Shown one piece after another: positions 58,052-64,000 of a stretch of DNA of 64,000 nt (positions are counted from its first letter, which is position 1; every line of letters starts with the position of its first letter). This DNA comes from Isoetes taiwanensis. Lineage: Eukaryota; Streptophyta; Lycopodiopsida; Isoetales; Isoetaceae. The translations under genes and the position numbers were made by a program. A model generated the notes under the pieces. That model was not told the DNA's origin, did not search any database, and worked only from the letters and a program-made list of their open reading frames with translations. The stretch spans positions 28,194,271 to 28,258,270 of the forward strand of contig JAJEKV010000006.1 of the NCBI GenBank assembly GCA_021234155.1. Reading direction: 5' to 3'.

Positions 58052-61000
58052 GATAATAGAAATGTTGTGTACAAAGTAGGCACATGATGAGGTTTATAGG
58101 TGTGTGCTTATATATAAAAGCATTATCGTATTAAGCTTTGGGTAAAAGGAAGTGGTATCAAGTTTTGTTCTCTTTTATTGCTTTATGTATTGTACATTGG
58201 AGACAACAAGAATGGGTGGCTAGTCACCGACACAAGTTGTGCAATATTATGTGAAATCATACCACTATGATTCAAGTAGTTAGCTCAAAAGTTGTTTGGT
58301 CCTTTCTGGATGACATCGAATCTTTGTTTCTCTTGGTTTTAGACTATTGATGATACTGCTGTAAAGCACATTACTTCCAACTGAATAGCAGACCTTGGAT
58401 TACGATATGTAGAGCATATATTTGTAGCTCTTACACTGAGAAAGGAGGTTTAGTATGTGTGGAGCAAAACACTTGTGGCCCTTGCATTGAGAAAGGAACA
58501 GATCACATACACATGCAGCTCATGCAATGGGAAAGAAATATTTGATCTACTGACAGGTAAACATCTGAACAAGGGACTGAAGGCGAAGATGTGAATGGGA
58601 AAGGCTGGGATTGTGTAGAACGACGAGTGCTGAGCAATGAAATATCGATGATCTCAATTCTCAATGAAGCTACATTAGAGTAACATGGACGAGGTGACAA
58701 ATGGTTGAAAGTGGAGGAAAGGGAAGCATGCAGAGACCAAGTCAATGGACCAAAATCCACTATAATCTACTATGGAGATACAAGGTATAGGCAAACAAAT
58801 GGCCATGTGACAGCACTAAAAGATGCACCAAAGACAAGGCAAGTGTGTCACCCAAGCAAGCAACAAGCACTTTGGTGTTTGGAATAAGGTACAAGGGTAG
58901 TGGGGCCATTTGCCTCAACTGCAAAAAAAAAAAAAGGACGGCAAAGGACACTGGGGACAGATGCCCCTTCCATACGCCCGGCTGCAAAACGCCCCCACCA
59001 CTAGCCTATCATCTAAGGTCACGAGAAGCTTGCCTATCATCTGAGGTACGGCGCCGTGCATGGCCGGCCCGTCCTTTTTTTGCACCCTCGAATCATTGTA
59101 AATATAAGTGTCCCACTACCATGCTTCCTGTCCTTTTTCGTGCACCTTTCTCCTTTCTCCTAGATTCCTTTTTGTTTATTTTATGCATGCATTTTCGTTT
59201 CCACCCCATTGGTGTTTCGTTCTCCTTTGTCCTTCCTTTAACAACTTTATTCTATTGTATTTTTTTCTTTCATGGGTATCTTCCTTCCAACTCCCCTCTC
59301 TGGGAATATCTCTTGTGGAATTTGTATTCCTCCCACTCATCCATCAGCCAATAATCCTAGATGGCGTCTCCACTTTGCTCTCTACAAGCCTATAGACCCA
59401 AGTGGATTTGAGGTGTGCATTTTCACGAGCTAATAAACCCTCCACAAAAGGATATCTGCTTCTGAAAATGCGTTACATACTATTGAGTTTTTATTACATT
59501 GACATCTTGTATAATGAGGATATAATAAAAGGAACCACCAAACAAATTAAGATACTAATCCATGAATTTCCATTCCATAACTGTTTAGACATTGTTTATC
59601 GTGTTGTAAACGGTAAGTCTATCCATTAAAAAAAAAAATGATTTGAACTGATTTGGAGCTGGATCGGCTAAGATGTTCCACTCCAAGGGAGCAGACGCAA
59701 TCAGCATGACTGCGCAACAACTGTGCAATTGTGTGATTCCGCCTGACAAAATCATGCCACAAAGATATCACAATATCAAGGTTACATTTAATTTCACCTC
59801 GGATGCTTTAAGGTCGTAATATAACCTATCATCGACTTATCCAACTAATTAAACAATAACCTATAACAAAATAAATATAAAGCATAAGAAACCACAAAAA
59901 AAAGAGATAAGAACGATATAGATATTTTTAGCCACCCCCATAGAACGAAAGTTTTATGTTTCAAGCGTATAAAGCCAAAATATATCAAATTTATATTTGT
60001 AGCCACGTGCAAGGTTTCTATTGATTGGAAACATGCACTAGTGAGCAAGTTTTTGTATTGGGCATGCACTAATGAATAGGATGCCGTTGAACTATGATGG
60101 TAGAATGAATGATTATATGTGTGCAACTTGACTTGCACACTTCAAAAGATGATGGCAATGACAAATCATTATCCCATGACTTCATGTCTATCCAAAATAG
60201 CTAGCTTGACAAAAATAAATTTAAAATAACGGAGCGAAGAAGAGAATCTTAAATGTAACCACTAGAAGCATGGTGAATAGCCATAATATTTGACCCTTTT
60301 GGAGCTTAATCCAGTCATAGGACCATAAACCCTCCACATCGAGGTCTAAGTATGACCATTGCCAAGTCTAGTCATCGGAGCTTTAAATTCCATTACCGTG
60401 AGGTCATAGGTTCGAGATTGGCCAACACAGATCTTGTGTTAGGGACCTTAAATCAGCCACATGTGACATCTGAACACATGAAACAACATAAGCTATTGCA
60501 GCCTGACGTTTTATGATAGATGAGAAATGACTCAAATAACACTTGAGGTTGTTTCTCATCCCTTGCGAGATGTAATAAACTACCAGAAATAGTCTATCCT
60601 TTAATGAACCAAGCATCTCTCACATTTGCAACTTCTCGACCTCAATTGCATTCAATTGAAAATGTTGGCACTTGGATCCATAGGGGCGTGCCTATGTTAT
60701 CCTTATTAAACAAGAGATACCATTACCAACGGATTCACTAAGCAAGAGGTACCATTACCAACGGATTCACTAGTTGTAAGGGACTACATTTAGGTATGTG
60801 CTTAGTATATCGAGCCTCTATATGGCTTCGCTTAAGGTTTTAGAGTATGAAATACAGGAGCTCTAACCTCTACCAAAATAACTCAATGTCTTAATAAGAC
60901 TACTTTAACCAATTTAACCAGTGAGCTAACGTGATTATTTCTTATCTTAAATCTATATTGAATTGTTTTAGGGATATGGTCTATGGTTTCGGGAATTATA

Positions 61001-61350
61001 TCCATATCAAATCCCCCTGGAACCCCCTATTGTTTTGCTACATATTCACGCGAATGACACCTCCTCTCATCAATCATCGAGAATTGTTGGCTCATGCATA
61101 TTTTTGAGTTGTGCTAGCCTCTTGGCCATAAAAGGTGATCCCTGGTTGTGCGGTATATTTCCATACGTTGGAGCATACATGGGGAAAAACAGTATAACGT
61201 TTGAAATAGAAAGATTTAATTAATGATATTGGTTTTCTATATAAGGACTATAATTTCGTGTTTGGTTATGTTATGTTAATAATTTGGATTTCTGAGAAAG
61301 GTTGGAATAATAAACAATTATGATACAATAAGACAAATATAGCATAGGAG
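58052..61350. other. Intergenic with minor repeats, no gene supported
   Basis: A + strand frame at 58845-59354 starts Lys/Cys-rich and turns into Phe/Pro/Ser low complexity; I do not accept it. A short direct repeat of ACCATTACCAACGGATTCAC lies at about 60720-60770. At 61005-61070 a possible relic of the foldback family is seen. The rest is AT-rich with no visible structure. Confidence 0.4.
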
Positions 61351-61439
61351 TTTTTATTGTGGCATGGCAGCCCACCACAACCCTTGCTCTGTTATTTGCT
61401 CAGGTGATGTTCAGGTGTTTTTTATTTGTGATTTACAGA

Positions 61440-61560
61440 CGGATGAATGTAGCATCTACAGAAATTGTTGCCATAGCCAGAACTGTCGCCATAGCCAGAA
61501 AGAGGGCATCTGCAAAAACCGTGGCCATAGCCAGAAAGAAGGCAACAGAAAAACTATAAC
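61440..61560. repeat. GCCATAGCCAGAA short repeats
   Basis: GCCATAGCCAGAA occurs four times in about 90 bp (near 61470-61545), with linkers such as AACTGTC and AGAGGGCATCTG. The overlapping frames on both strands (AIARTVAIARK or QNCRHSQKEG) simply translate the repeat. Confidence 0.7.
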
Positions 61561-62028
61561 AGAAGAACCGATTTGAAGTAGAGCCTGGAGAAGCAAAGCC
61601 TTCGGGAGAACCTCTTTCAAGCAGAGAAGCTAAAGATTTGAGGTACTGGTTAACAGAAGTAGAACACCGGTTATCAAAAGTATTCTTCATTGGCTAAGCG
61701 GAATCCTCGAGTTGACTTCCATTCCGTGTTAGAGAGAGGGGACACGTGGCAAGACCACAATAAAAACGCAGACCCAACTTCTGTTTTGAATTGAAAGCAT
61801 GATTTCATTAATTGGATAAAATAACGCAATTTTGAAAATTTTCAGCACACCTTATTTGCTCAAGCACGAATACTTTCACCTAGTTCTCGAGCCCAACAAA
61901 CATGAGGTAATTAACATACACATATACATACAAATTTTGTGTTATACTTGTACGTGTATATGACACTCGTATAAGCTCAATAATGGCCCTACATTGTACG
62001 CCAATAATTCACATCAATAATTTTACTT

Positions 62029-62040
62029 CACTATAAAAAC
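62029..62040 (+). promoter_or_regulatory. TATA-like box, tandem small-gene unit 1
   Basis: CACTATAAAAAC lies about 40 bp before the ATG at 62075, after a conserved upstream block (CCAATAATTCACATCAATAA). The same block and spacing recur at 62636 (ACTATAAAGG) and 63216 (CCATAAAAGC), which supports a real promoter. Confidence 0.5.
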
Positions 62041-62074
62041 GGCTTCACGAGGGGGTAGAGGCCATTCATCTTCC

Positions 62075-62319
62075 ATGGCTTCCTCGATGCCTCGTCCAGA
62101 GCACATCCGCTCTTTCAAGTGTTACTTGAGCTACAACGATCTGGGCGAATGCGCTAGAAATGGCGTTAAGCTTGATCCATGGCTCTTATCTAAAGGCGAT
62201 GGGACTGCTAGTGCTTGCAGGGAAGCTCACTCGCGTTAAAGTCCATATTTCTTGCGGCTTCGATCGGGGAGATCTATGAGCTGAATGGCATCACGAGCTT
62301 TGATGTTGATGACGAGTGA
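62075..62319 (+). pseudogene. Small tandem gene unit 1, unknown family
   Basis: An ATG at 62075 opens a 54-codon frame (MASSMPRPEHIRSFKCYLSY, NDLGECARNGVKLDPWLLSK) that stops at 62239. A second frame continues to 62319 (SIGEIYELNGITSFDVDDE). The first part aligns residue by residue with unit 2 (HIRSFKCYLSYNDLGECARN against TLRRIKCSMSHSDLVGCSDG, then LDPW against LDPY). The end aligns with YEISGITTTDPEDE. Conservation of both ends in different units argues for an ancestral protein of about 80 residues. Unit 1 needs one frame change, or a small intron ending at CTTGCAG (62219), to join them. I do not recognise the family. Confidence 0.45.
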
Positions 62320-62635
62320 ATCCGCACCTGCTAATAATGTAATAATGACATGGGTACCTAATAACTAAGTAAGGATGTAATAGCATTACGATTAAGGATG
62401 TAATATCACGCACCTTAACCGAGTATATTGTAACGATGTGCTCTCCCACCTCCACTTATTCTGCAAGCTGTCATTGAATTCAATCATAGCTAAATTCGTC
62501 AAGCAAACATGTTTTCAAACATACGCATATTAGTATGAAATAAGTATTATTCTTGTACGTATACAACATCTGATACACGTTCAGACTTTTGGTGGTGTAG
62601 TATACCCCAATAATTCACCTCAATCATTCCACTTC

Positions 62636-62645
62636 ACTATAAAGG
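62636..62645 (+). promoter_or_regulatory. TATA-like box, tandem small-gene unit 2
   Basis: ACTATAAAGG follows the conserved CCAATAATTCACCTCAATCA block and lies about 35 bp before the first ATG (62679-62681), with the same layout as units 1 and 3. Confidence 0.5.
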
Positions 62646-62679
62646 CTTTCACGCCGGGGCTAAATTTCATTCATCCCCA

Positions 62680-62919
62680 TGGATTTTTCGCCTTCTTCGT
62701 TTCACTACATTGAGGCGCATCAAGTGCTCAATGAGCCACTCGGATCTTGTTGGTTGCTCGGACGGGCATCTTCTTCTTGATCCCTACCGCGAAGAAAAGC
62801 TTTGGGCTTTGAGATTCATTGCCCCGTCGTCAATTATTGTTACGATCGATCCGATCGGCTTCTGGCGAATGAGCTATGAGATATCAGGGATCACTACTAC
62901 AGATCCTGAAGATGAATGA
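62680..62919 (+). pseudogene. Small tandem gene unit 2, unknown family
   Basis: The ATG at the conserved start position (about 62679) opens only a short frame, but the frame shared with unit 1 runs open to a stop at 62919. It reads LRRIKCSMSHSDLVGCSDGH, LLLDPYREEKLWALRFIAPS, SIIVTIDPIGFWRM and SYEISGITTTDPEDE. An internal ATG at 62734 could start a 61-codon product. Compared with unit 3, a small indel in a T-run after the start (five versus seven T) explains the lost frame. No known domain is recognisable; C-terminal acidic residues are conserved between units 1 and 2. Confidence 0.45.
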
Positions 62920-63215
62920 ATCACTTGTTTAGCATTGTATAGTGTAAGAGCTATGTAAGGAAATAATACCACAATGAATATTGTTTGATGTATCATACCG
63001 AATGTAGTGTAAGGGTGTGCTATTCGACTTCAAGATATCCGCAGTAGCGGTTCTAATTTCAACCACACCGAATTACTCAAGCACATGTTTTAAAAGCATA
63101 CATATATCCATACAAAAGATGTATTATACTTGTATTTATACAACGGTCTTATACACACGAGCAATAATGGCCGTAGAAGTCAAGCCCAATAATTCACCTC
63201 AATCATTCTACTTCA

Positions 63216-63225
63216 CCATAAAAGC
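63216..63225 (+). promoter_or_regulatory. TATA-like box, tandem small-gene unit 3
   Basis: CCATAAAAGC follows CCAATAATTCACCTCAATCA about 40 bp before the ATG at 63262. It is the third occurrence of the same arrangement. Confidence 0.45.
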
Positions 63226-63261
63226 TTCTCACTCGCCGGGGCTAAAGTTCACTCTTCTCCC

Positions 63262-63440
63262 ATGGATTTTTTTCGCCTTCATCAGTTCACTACATCGAGG
63301 CGATCAAGTGCTCAATGAGCCACTCGATCTTGTTGGTTGCCTAGACGTGCATCTTCTTCTTGATCCCTACCGCTAAGAAAACCTTTTGGCCCTGCGTCAA
63401 TTCATGTAAGATTCGTTGCCTGGCGAATGAGCTATGAATT
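63262..63440 (+). pseudogene. Small tandem gene unit 3, unknown family, most decayed
   Basis: ATG at 63262 starts MDFFRLHQFTTSRRSSAQ and stops. A one-base deletion relative to unit 2 (GCGATCAAG against GCGCATCAAG) throws the frame. The shared frame resumes as SHSILLVA/LDLVGCLDVHLLLDPYR to about 63375, then ends. The conserved C-terminal part is lost. DNA identity with unit 2 over the start region is high, pointing to a recent tandem duplication. Confidence 0.45.
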
Positions 63441-63566
63441 CATGTAATGATCCATGAATGACCGTTTTTGATCGAGAGGTTCGCAAAAACGCAGGCGTAA
63501 TGAATAATAACTATCGATCACCATGTTATGAATGATATAGTAATTATGTAAAAAGCATTGCATACC

Positions 63567-64000
63567 TCAAGAGTTCTCATCATCGCCCTTAGCTTCTTTA
63601 GCCACTAATTCTTGCAACCGAGCCCTAACACTTTGGGGATCACCACCGACAATGGCCTCGGTCTCTACGGCCCAACCATAGTCTATTGTTTTCAAAGGTT
63701 GGTAGCGTGTATGGTCATTAGGATTGGGTCTCCAATTCTTGCTCCGGCAATCCCTATCTTTGCATTGCATATGAGGTTCCCTTTCCGCAACAAAGTTCAA
63801 ACCAAGAGACAAACACCTCTTCGTAATGTGGGAGATTAGGGTCCTCTATTGGGTCCTCTTCGCAAAAGCCATCCATGTCGGGCAGTTATCATGTGGTCCG
63901 ATTAGCAAGAGCATTCCCTTCTTGACATCTTGGTAGGGTTCGAATATTTCAACCGGTTCTTGGGTCTACCCAGAAAGGCCCAACGTAATGAGATGCTTCA
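63567..64000 (-). pseudogene. DUF7869-type transposase-like gene, C-terminal part (runs off the window)
   Basis: On the minus strand, NWRPNPNDHTRYQPLKTIDY, GWAVETEAI and VRARLQELVAKEAKGDDENS end at 63567. They match RWRPNLNDRPRYQPLKTVDY and LQELLAKEASDDAENS at the end of the 39.5-42.1 kb copy. Further upstream GPHDNCPTWMAFAKRTQ (about 63.87 kb) and HYEEVFVSW-like residues continue in shifted frames. At least two frameshifts or stops occur within 430 bp, so this copy is also a pseudogene. The core lies beyond the window edge. Confidence 0.8.

Noticed and set aside
58845-59354. 169-codon plus-strand frame
   Set aside because: After a short Lys/Cys-rich start it becomes Phe/Pro/Ser low complexity without splice support or recognisable domain.

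Overview
The window looks like nuclear DNA of a land plant. It is AT-rich, has GT-AG introns of about 65 to 740 bp, and is dominated by decayed plant-type transposable elements (Ty3/gypsy, LINE, CACTA, hAT, MULE and a DUF7869-type transposase-like family). Only two multi-exon genes read through without a break: a USP-pseudokinase-U-box protein (22.6-26.2 kb, +) and a DUF3326 protein with a transit-like leader (47.9-50.5 kb, +). I cannot name the species. The richness in DUF7869-type elements and old LINE/gypsy debris makes me lean towards a non-angiosperm plant (fern, lycophyte, gymnosperm or bryophyte), but this is a weak inference.

Layout. 0-3.4 kb: a transposase-like gene decayed by stops and frameshifts (+). 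3.9-5.0 kb: a GGAATATTCC array, then a 696-bp non-autonomous hAT element with a perfect 8-bp target duplication. 5.4 kb: a small Ser/Pro-rich ORF. 6.05-6.58 kb: a C-rich minisatellite that flips into its G-rich complement. 6.9-14.1 kb: a minus-strand Ulp1/C48 cysteine-protease-like gene whose catalytic exon is split by a complete 3,340-bp CACTA element (TSD AGA) with dense CTGACG/CGTCAG arrays at both ends. 14.6-17.5 kb: a 5'-truncated LINE (-). 17.6-22.5 kb: intergenic DNA with inverted-repeat elements, ending in a long palindrome 30 bp before the U-box gene. 27-28 kb: a hAT transposase remnant. 28-33 kb: repeats, including a foldback element with 128-bp arms that look identical, and a PPR remnant. 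32.7-37.5 kb: a decayed Ty3/gypsy element (-). 37.6-42.1 kb: palindromic GATCGCG repeats leading into a broken DUF7869-type gene (+). 42.3-43.5 kb: a second copy of the gypsy-associated LTR carrying a 697-bp MULE with a perfect 9-bp TSD. 43.7-45.7 kb: a LINE fragment and a retropepsin fragment. 47.9-50.5 kb: the DUF3326 gene. 51-58 kb: tandem and dispersed repeats. 61.8-63.5 kb: three tandem copies of a short transcription-unit-like block, each with a TATA-like box and a small related reading frame I do not recognise. 63.6-64 kb: the 3' part of a second DUF7869-type copy (-).

The two intact genes share no visible operon-like or pathway link. Their neighbourhoods are shaped by insertions, several of them (hAT, CACTA, MULE) with target duplications clean enough to reconstruct the pre-insertion sequence. 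The features most worth follow-up are the CACTA insertion into the Ulp1-like gene, the tandem small-gene trio, the pseudokinase/U-box gene with a hairpin in its leader, and a two-copy mobile repeat whose core is conserved while its adjacent hairpin is not.
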